This document shows, piece after piece, positions 1 to 7,673 of a stretch of 64,000 nucleotides of DNA. Origin of the DNA: Brevibacillus sp051967035 (lineage in GTDB: Bacteria > Bacillota > Bacilli > Brevibacillales > Brevibacillaceae); the NCBI RefSeq assembly GCF_051967035.1, contig NZ_JBQCKK010000003.1, positions 124,001 through 188,000 of the forward strand, given 5' to 3'. Position 1 is the stretch's first letter, and each line of letters starts with the position of its first letter. The position numbers were made by a program, and so were the translations under genes. Below the pieces are notes generated by a model. It was not told the origin of the DNA. It searched no databases and worked only from the letters and a program-made list of their open reading frames with translations.

Positions 1-1
1 T

Positions 2-814
2 TTGAACCGCTACGGTTTGATTCGCTACACAAAATGGGTGTTCGCCACGCGGGAGCCCCTCGACAAGGTGCTTGGCAACTATTCCCTGTCCGGCTTCTCC
101 CCGTTGACGTCCCTGCTGCATCAGCCCAAGGACCTCTACCAGCAGCGCTCCTTTATCGAGCCGATCCAGTTTTTTCGCTTCATCTCTGATTTTTGGGAGC
201 CGTCAAGTACGGTTCTGCTCCCGAATATCGCGATCTACGAGCGTTCCTGGAAGGAGAACAACCACTATGTCCCTCGGCTTACCATGGATGGCGTACACGC
301 GCTTCATCGCGGCACATGGAAAGGATATTTCCCCAGCGGAGACTTGATGGGACTACGCTGGATGGACGAGAATACCGATTTTGCCGGACTCATCATCCGC
401 GAACGCAACATCCCCAAAGCCACGATCAGCATCAAGCACGTCGGGCTCAAAGTCGAACCGATCACAACCGGCCCCGTGCCGCGCTACCAGTTGCATGTTC
501 ACTTGCTCGGCTTCATTCGGGAGCTGATGAGCGAGGTCAGTCCCGCCCATATACAAAAAAACGCGGAAGAGCAGGTTCGCGAGCAAATCAGAGGAACGTT
601 TCTGAAGGGACTAAAAAAGGGCGCCGATCTGTACGGACTGGAAAAGGAGCTGTTCAAAAAAGACTACCGGGCATGGCGGGCGTATGAAAAAGAGCATCGC
701 ACCGCGCCTACTCCCGACTCGATTGCCAGCATTCACGTCCATGTCCATTTGAGCGACTCGGGCAAGATGAAACTGGATTCCACCGAATACCCGTCCCCGC
801 TCGGACACGAGTAA
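2..814 (+). CDS. Ger(x)C-family spore germination protein (5' truncated by window edge)
   Basis: C-terminal part of a GerAC/GerBC/GerKC-type subunit of a nutrient germinant receptor, a lipoprotein acting with GerA and GerB subunits in the spore inner membrane. The visible 270 residues show the family C-terminal domain: a segment around WKGYFPSGDLMGLRW, a strand with HVHLLGF, then a charged amphipathic helix (QKNAEEQVREQIRGTFLKGL) and KKGADLYGLEKELFKK before a final HVHVHL strand. Full-length members are about 370-400 residues, so the signal peptide, lipobox and first domain lie left of the window; the TTG at position 2 is probably internal. The gene ends just before a strong bidirectional terminator. 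Assignment to one receptor subtype is not possible from this fragment. Confidence 0.85.
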   Translation: MNRYGLIRYTKWVFATREPLDKVLGNYSLSGFSPLTSLLHQPKDLYQQRSFIEPIQFFRFISDFWEPSSTVLLPNIAIYERSWKENNHYVPRLTMDGVHALHRGTWKGYFPSGDLMGLRWMDENTDFAGLIIRERNIPKATISIKHVGLKVEPITTGPVPRYQLHVHLLGFIRELMSEVSPAHIQKNAEEQVREQIRGTFLKGLKKGADLYGLEKELFKKDYRAWRAYEKEHRTAPTPDSIASIHVHVHLSDSGKMKLDSTEYPSPLGHE

Positions 815-831
815 AAGCCTGCTCAGCAAAA

Positions 832-867
832 AAAACTGCTTGCCGACAATCAGCGGCAAGCAGTTTT
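832..867. terminator. Bidirectional rho-independent terminator
   Basis: Perfect 14-bp inverted repeat: left arm AAAACTGCTTGCCG at 832-845, 8-nt loop, right arm CGGCAAGCAGTTTT at 854-867. The A/T ends supply a U-tract on both strands, so it can serve the germination gene on the plus strand and ald on the minus strand. Confidence 0.85.
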
Positions 868-890
868 CTATTAGATGGCAGAGAACGACA

Positions 891-2015
891 TTAGTTTTTC
901 ACCAACAGAACATCTTCTACGGAAACGTATGGCAGGTTGTGCGCATCGGCTACAGCTTTGTACGTTACTTGTCCGTCGATGACGTTGACGCCTTTCGCCA
1001 GCGCGCGGTTGTCGCGGATCGCTTGCGCGTAGCCTTTGTTTGCCAGTTGTACTGCGTAAGGAACGGTCACGTTGGTCAGCGCCAGCGTAGAGGTGCGAGC
1101 GACCGCACCAGGCATGTTCGCTACTGCGTAGTGAATGACGCCGTGTTTTTCATAGGTTGGGTTGTCGTGCGTCGTAATGCGGTCGATGGTTTCGATGGAG
1201 CCACCCTGGTCGATCGCCACGTCTACGATCACGGAACCCGGCGTCATCGCTTTTACCATCTCTTCGGTTACCAGACGCGGAGCACGCGCGCCAGGGATCA
1301 GAACAGCGCCTACGAGCAGGTCTGCTTTTTTCACAGCGTTTGCAATGTTGAAGGAGTTGGACATCAGCGTTTGCACGCGGCCTTGGAACAGGTCATCCAG
1401 TTGGCGCAGACGGTCTGCGTTCACGTCGATGATCGTGACGTTTGCCCCGAGACCGAGCGCCATTTTCGCAGCGTTTGTACCGACGATCCCGCCGCCGATT
1501 ACGACTACCTCACCTTTTGGCACGCCAGGTACGCCGCCGAGCAGTACGCCTTTTCCGCCGTATGGTTTTTCCAGGAATTGCGCACCGATTTGTACGGACA
1601 TGCGGCCCGCCACTTCGGACATCGGCATCAAGAGCGGCAGAGCGCCGTTGTCGAGCTGGATGGTTTCATATGCAATCGCAATCACTTTTTTATCAATCAG
1701 GGCGCGCGTCAGCTCAGGCTCTGGAGCGAGATGCAGGTACGTGAACAGAACCAGCCCCTCACGGAAGTAGCCGTACTCAGCCGGAAGCGGCTCTTTTACT
1801 TTCATCACCATGTCAGCAGCCCATGCATCTGCCGCGGTCGGAACGATCTCAGCGCCTACAGCGGTGTAGTCTTCGTTGGTGAAACCGCTGCCAAGACCTG
1901 CGCCGGTTTCTATGCGAACTGCGTGCCCGTTTTGCACCAGAGCAGCTACGCCAGCTGGCGTGATGGCAACGCGGTTTTCGTTATTCTTAATTTCTTTCGG
2001 AATTCCAACGATCAT
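891..2015 (-). CDS. ald: Alanine dehydrogenase
   Basis: NAD-dependent oxidative deamination of L-alanine to pyruvate and ammonia in the cytoplasm; in bacilli it is needed for growth on alanine and for normal sporulation. The 374-residue product is within a few residues of the B. subtilis enzyme. Visible landmarks are the N-terminal MIVGIPKEIKNNENRV block, MKVKEP (catalytic Lys region), YLHLAP (catalytic His), the Rossmann motif VVIGGGIVGTNAAK and VDVAIDQGG with the catalytic Asp. The start is set at the ATG at 2015 because AAGGAGG lies about 8 nt upstream; an upstream in-frame extension lacks a ribosome site. It follows the adeR-type regulator in tandem, with a 129-bp gap containing a perfect inverted repeat, so alanine-inducible activation is likely. 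Confidence 0.97.
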   Translation of the reverse strand: MIVGIPKEIKNNENRVAITPAGVAALVQNGHAVRIETGAGLGSGFTNEDYTAVGAEIVPTAADAWAADMVMKVKEPLPAEYGYFREGLVLFTYLHLAPEPELTRALIDKKVIAIAYETIQLDNGALPLLMPMSEVAGRMSVQIGAQFLEKPYGGKGVLLGGVPGVPKGEVVVIGGGIVGTNAAKMALGLGANVTIIDVNADRLRQLDDLFQGRVQTLMSNSFNIANAVKKADLLVGAVLIPGARAPRLVTEEMVKAMTPGSVIVDVAIDQGGSIETIDRITTHDNPTYEKHGVIHYAVANMPGAVARTSTLALTNVTVPYAVQLANKGYAQAIRDNRALAKGVNVIDGQVTYKAVADAHNLPYVSVEDVLLVKN

Positions 2016-2121
2016 GATAGGTAGTCCTCCTTGAAAACGCCGATTTAATGAGATCACTATCATTGTACAGCGACAAATGGTAGCGTTTCCTTGGGGATTC
2101 CTTTAATTTTGGTGTCCTTCT

Positions 2122-2141
2122 GTTTGTGAAAATCCACAAAC
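2122..2141. promoter_or_regulatory. Perfect inverted repeat upstream of ald (candidate AdeR operator)
   Basis: GTTTGTG at 2122-2128 and CACAAAC at 2135-2141, separated by 6 nt. It sits just past the regulator's stop codon and about 107-127 bp upstream of the ald start. It has no adjoining U-tract, so it looks more like an activator site than a terminator. A TACAAT -10-like hexamer occurs between it and ald, but I see no convincing -35. Confidence 0.45.
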
Positions 2142-2144
2142 GAA

Positions 2145-3386
2145 CTATGGTTCCTGATCGAGCTTCGCCATTTTCAGCTCCAGATAGAGGGCCGCCCGCT
2201 GGTTCATGTTCTCCAGATCGACCCGCATGATTTCCTCGATCCGCCGCAGCCGGTAGCTCAATGTATTGATGTGGATGTGCAGGCGCTGGGCCGTTACGTT
2301 TACTTTGCCTGCGGCATCGAGAAATGTCTCCAGCGTCTCCAGCATCGCCGTCTGATTGTCGCGATCGTACTGCCTGAGCTTCTCCAGACGTTCATTGTGG
2401 TAGCCCTGCTCCGCTTCCCACTGCTTCAATTGCAACAGGTAGCGGTAAATGCCCAGTTCGTGGTAGCCGTAGATGCCTTCGTTTTCCTTGGGGAACAGCT
2501 TTTTGATTTTGAGCGCGTGCAGCGCCTCCCTGTAGCTTTTCCCAATCTCCAGATAGGTCCGGTAGCCGAGTCCGTAGCCTGCAATCACCTGCCGCCCCTC
2601 GGTCACGTGAGCTTCCAGCTTGCCCAGGGAATCGGCCAAAAACTGCTCGACCTTGCGAATCAGCATTTCGCGAACGTCTTTTTTGCGGTCCTCGCCAAGT
2701 CCGATGAGCAAAATGATTTGCGAGCCGTCTACGACCCACAGCAGCTTGTCGCGCATGAGCAGCGGGTACAAATACTGATCGAGCCGCGCTCCGGCCGCTT
2801 CAATGACGCAGATCAGATACGCGGGCGGAAGCTGCATTTGCAGACTGTCCGCTTTTTGCCGGATGGCGCTCTCGCTCTTGTGGTTGCCGAGCAAAAGCTC
2901 CCACAAAAATTCCTTGCGCCGCTGCTCCTCGGCCTTGCGCTTCCCCTGCCGCTGCATCAGACGCGAAACCGCGACCCGTGCGGCCTGGCGCAATATCTCA
3001 TCGTCCTCGCGCGTAATCGGCCGATTCACTTCCTGCGCCCAAATATACCCCAGTACATCGTTGCCCCGGCGAATGGCGATCGCCACCCGCTTGCCCAGAC
3101 CGACTTCGTCCTTGGCCGGGATGTGTACAGGGTCATCCTGCGTCAAGAGCTCCTGAAACACGCCGTCCTTCCACAGCCGGGTCAACACCTTTTCCGGCAC
3201 TCTTCGGCCCATGATCGTCGACCAGCGCGCCTGATCCGTGCTGTCCCCATGGGAGCTGTAGGCAATCAGCTTGTGATCCGCATCTTCAACCGTAATCGGG
3301 TTTTGCAACAGCTCTCCAATCACATCGGCCAGTTCTTCAATATCGGCATGCTGATACTGCTGAAAATAATTAGGCTCTCCGGACAC
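2145..3386 (-). CDS. adeR: PucR/CdaR-family transcriptional activator, AdeR-like
   Basis: DNA-binding regulator of 413 residues. The C-terminal segment (about residues 355-405) is a PucR-type helix-turn-helix with N-V-T-A-Q-R-L-H-I-H-I-N-T-L-S-Y-R-L-R-R-I, the hallmark spacing of HTH_30. The N-terminal part, with residues such as PITVEDADHKLIAYSS, resembles a small-ligand sensor domain and is followed by a central GGDEF-like CdaR region. The start is GTG at 3386, preceded by AGAGGTG at a good distance; an overlapping ATG two bases further upstream is out of frame. In B. subtilis the ald neighbour AdeR is the alanine-responsive activator of ald, and the same adjacency here supports the call. 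Family confidence is high; the exact ortholog name is inferred from context. Confidence 0.85.
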   Translation of the reverse strand: MSGEPNYFQQYQHADIEELADVIGELLQNPITVEDADHKLIAYSSHGDSTDQARWSTIMGRRVPEKVLTRLWKDGVFQELLTQDDPVHIPAKDEVGLGKRVAIAIRRGNDVLGYIWAQEVNRPITREDDEILRQAARVAVSRLMQRQGKRKAEEQRRKEFLWELLLGNHKSESAIRQKADSLQMQLPPAYLICVIEAAGARLDQYLYPLLMRDKLLWVVDGSQIILLIGLGEDRKKDVREMLIRKVEQFLADSLGKLEAHVTEGRQVIAGYGLGYRTYLEIGKSYREALHALKIKKLFPKENEGIYGYHELGIYRYLLQLKQWEAEQGYHNERLEKLRQYDRDNQTAMLETLETFLDAAGKVNVTAQRLHIHINTLSYRLRRIEEIMRVDLENMNQRAALYLELKMAKLDQEP

Positions 3387-3470
3387 ATTTTCACCTCTTT
3401 ACCGCGCTTTCTGTGTGGTTCCTTTATTATACAAGAAAGCAAGAGCGGCACGCACGTTTTCCGCCAATGC

Positions 3471-3499
3471 AAAAAGAGCAGGACATGGCTGCTCTTTTT
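3471..3499. terminator. Bidirectional terminator hairpin
   Basis: AAAAAGAGCA (3471-3480) and TGCTCTTTTT (3490-3499) form a 10-bp stem with a 9-nt loop. It separates the small membrane gene on its right from the adeR transcription unit on its left, both on the minus strand. Confidence 0.75.
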
Positions 3500-3542
3500 G
3501 TGGATGACCACCATTTGTTGGCTTGCATAGCGGCAACGGTAA

Positions 3543-3746
3543 CTATTTTTTATAGCTCTTCCACTTCAGATATACATTTGCAATGGATGTAATCGCCAAT
3601 ACACCCAAAAGTAAGTTGGTAACTTCCAATGTACTCGTTACATTCCCAATTGGTCCACTTATTGATTCAATTGGCATTCTTAATTTATCCCCAATTTCTC
3701 GAATACTATGACTTAGATCATTAATGTACTGTATGTATTCTCCCAT
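3543..3746 (-). CDS. Small membrane protein of unknown function
   Basis: Predicted 67-residue protein. The N-terminal half is polar and helical (GEYIQYINDLSHSIREIG), followed by a serine/glycine-rich linker and one C-terminal hydrophobic helix (LLLGVLAITSIANVYL) ending in a basic tail (KWKSYKK), suggesting a single-span membrane protein with a cytoplasmic Lys cluster. I prefer the ATG at 3746, which has CGGAG upstream; a TTG at 3767 is an alternative adding seven residues. The reading frame is visibly more A/T-rich than its neighbours. No family is recognised. A perfect palindrome lies about 95 bp upstream and a terminator follows, so it is probably monocistronic. Confidence 0.55.
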   Translation of the reverse strand: MGEYIQYINDLSHSIREIGDKLRMPIESISGPIGNVTSTLEVTNLLLGVLAITSIANVYLKWKSYKK

Positions 3747-3839
3747 ATCGAAAACTCCGTTAATCAAGATTACCTTTCATCCAACATCAAGTATATACTT
3801 ACATTCAATTGGTTTTAAGCAAGTTTATCCCAAACTCAT

Positions 3840-3857
3840 GAGTGAATACATTCACTC
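3840..3857. promoter_or_regulatory. Perfect 18-bp palindrome, operator-like
   Basis: GAGTGAAT-AC-ATTCACTC. Its form (ATTCA half-sites around a 2-bp centre) resembles TetR-family operators. It is upstream of the small membrane protein gene (start at 3746) and beyond the terminator of the XRE-cupin gene. No TetR gene is adjacent, so the regulator would act from elsewhere. Confidence 0.4.
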
Positions 3858-3874
3858 ACAACGAACATTTCCAC

Positions 3875-3923
3875 CAAAAAATCGGCGACCGCCCCCGGCA
3901 GAATACCGGGAAGCGATCGCCGC
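3875..3923 (-). terminator. Terminator of the XRE-cupin regulator gene
   Basis: Long imperfect GC-rich hairpin: CGGCGA at 3883-3888 pairs with TCGCCG at 3917-3922, with CCCGG/CCGGG inside. On the minus strand it is followed by a T-run (A-run at 3876-3881). Confidence 0.7.
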
Positions 3924-3940
3924 ATAGGTCGACCTTCTTT

Positions 3941-4495
3941 CTACTGCTCTTTCTCCCCAACGGAATTGACGCACAAAAAACGGACGACCTCCCCCGTGCG
4001 ATTCAGCCAGTTGTGCGGGGTGGAGGAATCCATGTGAATGCTGTCCCCCGGGTGCAAGTCGTGCTCCTCCTCTCCCAACAGCAGCGTCAGCACGCCCTCC
4101 AGCACGTAGACGAACTCTTCTCCTTTGTGCCCAAAAGGCGTTCCGTTGTCCTCGTGGGGCTGCAAGGTGACGAGGATCGGCTCCAGCAGACGCGTCTTCA
4201 GGTCGCCTGACAAATCCTCATACACAAACGGGAAGTTGCTGGGCGCAGCCGACTTGTTGCCGCCCCGCCGCACACGGCTGCTCTTCGTCGCAGGCTTTTC
4301 GGAAAAGAAATAGCTCGGGCTGACCTCCAGCGCCTCCGAGATTTTTTTCAGCGACTCCAGCGTAATCGACGACTTCCCCCGCTCCACCTGAGACAAAAAG
4401 CTGATCGACAGTTCGGTTTTTTCGGCTATTTGCTTGAGGGTCTTTTTTTGGCCAAGCCGCAACGACTTAATCAAGACGCCAATCGTAGGTTTCAT
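3941..4495 (-). CDS. XRE-family transcriptional regulator with C-terminal cupin domain
   Basis: 184-residue one-component regulator. The N-terminal helix-turn-helix spans about residues 5-60: IGVLIKSLRLGQKKTLKQIA, then SISFLSQVERGKSSITLESL. The linker is basic, and the C-terminal cupin_2 barrel (about residues 110-180) shows HEDNGTPFGHKGEEFVYVLEG and HPGDSIHMDSSTPHNWLN, so a small metabolite or metal probably sits in the barrel. Start ATG 4495 is preceded by GAGGGAG. It is divergent from the MHS transporter/OCD operon. It has its own promoter, TTGCAC-17 bp-TATGAT, and a palindromic operator-like sequence lies in the shared 308-bp intergenic region. By analogy with PuuR/SutR-type proteins it probably controls that neighbouring operon; the ligand is unknown. 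Confidence 0.9.
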   Translation of the reverse strand: MKPTIGVLIKSLRLGQKKTLKQIAEKTELSISFLSQVERGKSSITLESLKKISEALEVSPSYFFSEKPATKSSRVRRGGNKSAAPSNFPFVYEDLSGDLKTRLLEPILVTLQPHEDNGTPFGHKGEEFVYVLEGVLTLLLGEEEHDLHPGDSIHMDSSTPHNWLNRTGEVVRFLCVNSVGEKEQ

Positions 4496-4532
4496 CCGCT
4501 CTCCCTCGACTTGATTTTTGCAGGATAGGTTT

Positions 4533-4561
4533 ATCATACCGTTTGTGCGAATCAGGTGCAA
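4533..4561 (-). promoter_or_regulatory. Sigma-A-type promoter for the XRE-cupin gene
   Basis: Read on the minus strand: -35 TTGCAC (4556-4561), 17-bp spacer, -10 TATGAT (4533-4538), with transcription predicted to start near 4526, about 30 nt before the ATG at 4495. Confidence 0.7.
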
Positions 4562-4568
4562 AACGCGC

Positions 4569-4597
4569 TTGCGACAAATAGCGAGATCTTTTATAAT
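4569..4597 (+). promoter_or_regulatory. Sigma-A-type promoter for the MHS transporter operon
   Basis: -35 TTGCGA (4569-4574), exactly 17-bp spacer, -10 TATAAT (4592-4597). The predicted start near 4604 leaves a 200-nt leader that contains the palindromic operator at 4646-4677. Apart from these promoters and the operator, the 4496-4803 gap shows nothing else. Confidence 0.75.
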
Positions 4598-4645
4598 CTT
4601 ACTTATTATCAGACAACAAGCGTTTTCATTTTTTATTCCCGAAAA

Positions 4646-4677
4646 TTGAAGTGTCACTTCAATCATGAATTGAAGTG
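4646..4677. promoter_or_regulatory. Palindromic operator with extra half-site
   Basis: TTGAAGTG (4646-4653), T, CACTTCAA (4655-4662) is a perfect 17-bp palindrome; a third TTGAAGTG copy follows at 4670-4677. It lies about 40 nt downstream of the predicted plus-strand start, where a bound repressor would block elongation or initiation. The adjacent XRE-cupin protein is the obvious candidate binder. Confidence 0.6.
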
Positions 4678-4803
4678 CTGCTTCCATTCTCCGCACTCCT
4701 CATCCAGGCTACCACTTGCCTGTGCAGAAAGGAAGGTGTCTGTCCGCGCTATACACGCCCCTTTACAGCAAGCATCATCACAACAAGGGAGGATCCGAAA
4801 CAG

Positions 4804-6105
4804 ATGGCACTTCAACCACAAACGGGAATTTCCAAACAGATTCAAAACAAAGCGCTGTTCGCCAGCCTGGTTGGCAGCTCGATTGAATGGTTCGACTTTT
4901 TTCTGTATGGAACGATGGCGTCGCTCGTCTTCAACAAGCTGTTTTTCCCTTCTACCGATCCCACTGTCGGCTTACTGCTCTCGTATATGTCGTTTGGTCT
5001 TCCTTTTTTCATCCGTCCGCTTGGCGGGGTTCTTTTCAGCCATATCGGGGACAAGATCGGCCGCAAGAAGACGCTGGTGCTGACGCTCTCCCTGATGGGG
5101 GGCGCGACTGTGCTGATCGGCTTGCTGCCGGATTACAATTCCATCGGCGTCTGGGCTCCGATCTTGCTCGTCCTCATGCGACTGATCCAGGGCTTGGGAA
5201 TCGGCGGCGAGTGGGGAGGCGCGCTCTTGCTCGCGGTTGAGTATTCCGGCAAAGGCCGTCGCGGCTTTTTCGGCAGCATCCCGCAAATGGGCGTAACGAT
5301 TGGCATGCTGCTCGGCACCTTGGCGATTTCCTTGATGAGTGCGCTTCCGGAAGAACAATTTTTGTCCTGGGGCTGGCGCATTCCGTTCCTTTTGAGTGCC
5401 GCACTTGTCTTCGTGGGACTGTGGATTCGCAATGGCATTGACGAAACTCCGGCGTTCCAAATGGCGAAAGCCACCGGAAATATCGCCAAGGTGCCGATTG
5501 TCGATACGTTCCGCTACCATTGGAAGTCCGTACTGATTGCAGTGGGAGCAAAAGTCGTGGAGACGGGACCGTTCTACATATTCTCTACATTTGTCATCGC
5601 CTACGCGACAAATTACCTGGCGTACGAACGGGTTACCGCGCTCAATGCCGTCACCATCGCCACGCTGGTCGCGACGATTGCGATTCCGTTCATGGGCAAG
5701 CTCTCCGACAAAATCGGCCGAAAGCCGTTGTACATCGGCGGCACGATTGCGATGATCCTCTTTGCTTTTCCTTACTTTTACCTCTTGTCCCTGAAATCTG
5801 CCCTGTGGCTGACGGTCGCCACGGTGGTCGGTCTGGGCATTCTCTGGGCTCCGGTGACGGCCGTGCTCGGTACCCTTTTCTCCGAGATTTTCAGCACCAA
5901 TGTGCGCTATACGGGGGTCACCGTGGGCTACCAACTCGGTGCGGCGCTGGCTGGCGGTACTGCGCCGCTGATCGCGACAGCCCTGCTCAGCTCTTATCAC
6001 TCGTGGGTCCCTGTTGCCTTGTACATTGTGCTTTGCGGAATCATCTCTCTCGTTGCCATCTTCGCAACAAAAGAAACAAAGGATTTGGACATGGACCAAT
6101 CCTGA
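4804..6105 (+). CDS. MFS transporter, metabolite:H+ symporter (MHS) family
   Basis: 433-residue integral membrane symporter with about 12 transmembrane helices, in the ShiA/ProP/KgtP-like MHS group that imports organic acids or zwitterions with protons. Diagnostic motifs are GSSIEWFDFFLYG at the start of TM1, the A-type loop GDKIGRKKTL after TM2, RLIQGLGIGGEWGGALL in TM4, and the repeat GKLSDKIGRKPLYIGG between TM8 and TM9. The ATG at 4804 has GGGAGG about 11 nt upstream; the longer upstream reading frame runs through the operator and is not credible. It is first in an operon with an ornithine-cyclodeaminase-family enzyme starting 18 bp downstream, which suggests the imported substrate is an amino acid or its imino/keto relative. 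Substrate is inferred only. Confidence 0.92.
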   Translation: MALQPQTGISKQIQNKALFASLVGSSIEWFDFFLYGTMASLVFNKLFFPSTDPTVGLLLSYMSFGLPFFIRPLGGVLFSHIGDKIGRKKTLVLTLSLMGGATVLIGLLPDYNSIGVWAPILLVLMRLIQGLGIGGEWGGALLLAVEYSGKGRRGFFGSIPQMGVTIGMLLGTLAISLMSALPEEQFLSWGWRIPFLLSAALVFVGLWIRNGIDETPAFQMAKATGNIAKVPIVDTFRYHWKSVLIAVGAKVVETGPFYIFSTFVIAYATNYLAYERVTALNAVTIATLVATIAIPFMGKLSDKIGRKPLYIGGTIAMILFAFPYFYLLSLKSALWLTVATVVGLGILWAPVTAVLGTLFSEIFSTNVRYTGVTVGYQLGAALAGGTAPLIATALLSSYHSWVPVALYIVLCGIISLVAIFATKETKDLDMDQS

Positions 6106-6123
6106 TCGAAAGGATGAGGCATC

Positions 6124-7110
6124 TTGTTAGTCTTGAGCCGCGAACATATCGAACAAATCTATACGATGAAAGATTGCCTGGAGGATGTGGAACACGTCTT
6201 TCGCGCGCATCGGCAAGGAAGTGTCATCACCCCGGTGCGAACCGCGATTGACCATCCGAAGTACGGCGCTACCAGCCTGTACATGCCCTCCTATCTGGCA
6301 AGCGACGATTATGCGGCCGTGAAAATCATCAGTATTTTCCCGGAGAACCACAAACACAACATCAAAGCGCTGCAAAGCGTCATCCTGCTGACCGAAGCCA
6401 AAACCGGGCAGCATGTCGCGATGATGGATGCGAATCTCTTGACCGTCATGCGAACGGGGGCTAGCAGCGGCGTCGCCACCAACTACTTGGCAAAGAAAGA
6501 GGCCCACAGCTGCGCCGTGTTGGGCTGCGGTGCCCAGTCCATCGGCCAGATTCAAGCTATCATGGAGGTTCGCCCGCTTCGGCAGCTTTTCCTCTACAAT
6601 CGCACGCGAGCCAAGGCCGACGAGTTGAAGGCACGTCTGCGGGCGCTCTATCCGGATTGGCAGGGAGAGATTACGGTAGTGGACAATGCCAACGAAGCCG
6701 TCGCGCAGGCACAGATCGTCATCTGTAGCACCAAGGCGACCGAGCCGCTGTTTGCCGCCGCGAGCCTGCGCCCTGGCACCCACATTAATGCGATTGGGGC
6801 ATTCCTCCCCCACATGCGCGAGGTCGATTCTGCCACCGTGCAGACGAGCAAGGTCGTCGTCGATACGCTGGAAGGCGCCGCGCACGAGGCAGGCGATCTG
6901 CTCATTCCGATCGAGCAGAACGAATGGAGCTTCGCACAATTGCATGGGGAATTGGGAGAAATTTTGATCGGGGAAAAGCCAGGCAGGGAAAACGATGAGG
7001 AAATCACCTTGTACAAGTCTGTCGGGATCGCCTATCTGGATACGGCCGTCGCCAAGACGGTTTACGAACGGGCCAAAGCCGCCGGAATCGGGACCATGGT
7101 TTCCTTGTAG
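6124..7110 (+). CDS. Ornithine cyclodeaminase / mu-crystallin family NAD(P)-dependent enzyme
   Basis: 328 residues, the usual length for the family, which includes ornithine cyclodeaminase, archaeal-type alanine dehydrogenase, ketimine reductases and opine-type enzymes. Visible features are the substrate-binding N-terminal half with AAVKIISIFPENH, MDANLLTVMRTGASSGVAT leading into the Rossmann fold, the dinucleotide loop VLGCGAQSIGQ, and GTHINAIGAFLPHMREVD. The start is TTG at 6124 with AAAGGATGAGG just upstream. It is co-transcribed with the MHS transporter and under the same XRE-cupin-associated promoter region, so it most likely acts on the imported compound. Which reaction it runs cannot be decided from the sequence. 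Confidence 0.88.
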   Translation: MLVLSREHIEQIYTMKDCLEDVEHVFRAHRQGSVITPVRTAIDHPKYGATSLYMPSYLASDDYAAVKIISIFPENHKHNIKALQSVILLTEAKTGQHVAMMDANLLTVMRTGASSGVATNYLAKKEAHSCAVLGCGAQSIGQIQAIMEVRPLRQLFLYNRTRAKADELKARLRALYPDWQGEITVVDNANEAVAQAQIVICSTKATEPLFAAASLRPGTHINAIGAFLPHMREVDSATVQTSKVVVDTLEGAAHEAGDLLIPIEQNEWSFAQLHGELGEILIGEKPGRENDEEITLYKSVGIAYLDTAVAKTVYERAKAAGIGTMVSL

Positions 7111-7153
7111 GTCTGCTCCCATCTGATTTCCGATTTTATTTCGGAGCAAGGAA

Positions 7154-7192
7154 GAAACAGCCGCCAGAGGCCATCGCCCTGGCGGCTGTTTC
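7154..7192. terminator. Bidirectional terminator between convergent genes
   Basis: GAAACAGCCGCCAG (7154-7167) pairs perfectly with CTGGCGGCTGTTTC (7179-7192) across an 11-nt loop. It lies between the plus-strand OCD gene and the minus-strand receiver gene. Confidence 0.75.
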
Positions 7193-7201
7193 TCGCTTAG
7201 C

Positions 7202-7555
7202 TTACAGCAAGCGCGAGATCGCATCGAGAATCTGCTCTTTTTGAAACGGCTTGATGACAAAATCACTCGCCCCCGTCTTCATCGCTTCCAGCACTTTTTG
7301 GCGATGTCCGACTGCGGAGCAGATCAGCACCTTGGCATCCCGATCGTAATCCAAAATTTCGCGCAAGGCTTCAATGCCGTGCATGTGCGGCATCGTGATG
7401 TCCATCGTGACAATGTCCGGCTTCAACTCCTTGTACTTTTCGACCGCCTCCAAGCCATTGCTCGCCTCTCCGCAAATCTCGTGCTGCTCGCCCAGCATAT
7501 CCGTCAGCATCCTTCTCGTGAAGGCTGCGTCATCTACAATCAGCAATCGGGCCAT
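7202..7555 (-). CDS. CheY-like single-domain response regulator
   Basis: 117-residue stand-alone receiver with no output domain. Conserved positions are the acidic pair in LLIVDDAAF, the phospho-acceptor Asp in VTMDITMPHMHG (about residue 52), Ser in LICSAVG and Lys in FVIKPF. The sequence ARLLIVDDAAFTRRML is very close to chemotaxis CheY and to Spo0F-like small receivers. It is monocistronic and transcribed away from the BMP/kinase pair 0.5-1.5 kb to the right. Such receivers pass phosphate to another protein rather than to DNA; whether the nearby orphan kinase is its partner is only a contextual guess. Confidence 0.88.
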   Translation of the reverse strand: MARLLIVDDAAFTRRMLTDMLGEQHEICGEASNGLEAVEKYKELKPDIVTMDITMPHMHGIEALREILDYDRDAKVLICSAVGHRQKVLEAMKTGASDFVIKPFQKEQILDAISRLL

Positions 7556-7673
7556 GATGTCCTATCCCCTCACATCTTGCTCACATTCTACCTATTACTT
7601 TTGCAGAAATCGCAAGCCTTGTCCACGAGAGAAAATGACTTCTTTTGTCGAAACAAACGTTTGTCGCCACTCC

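Noticed and set aside
840..2024. 394-codon plus-strand frame opposite ald
   Set aside because: Antisense shadow of a clearly identified alanine dehydrogenase gene, with no ribosome site and beginning in a terminator.
3320..3514. 64-codon minus-strand frame overlapping the adeR start
   Set aside because: It crosses a terminator hairpin, lacks a ribosome site and overlaps the regulator's own start region in another frame.
7640..7672. LexA/DinR box at the ACAAACGTTTGT palindrome
   Set aside because: The bacillar LexA site needs GAAC-N4-GTTC; this palindrome has a different centre and lies downstream of a gene rather than in a promoter.
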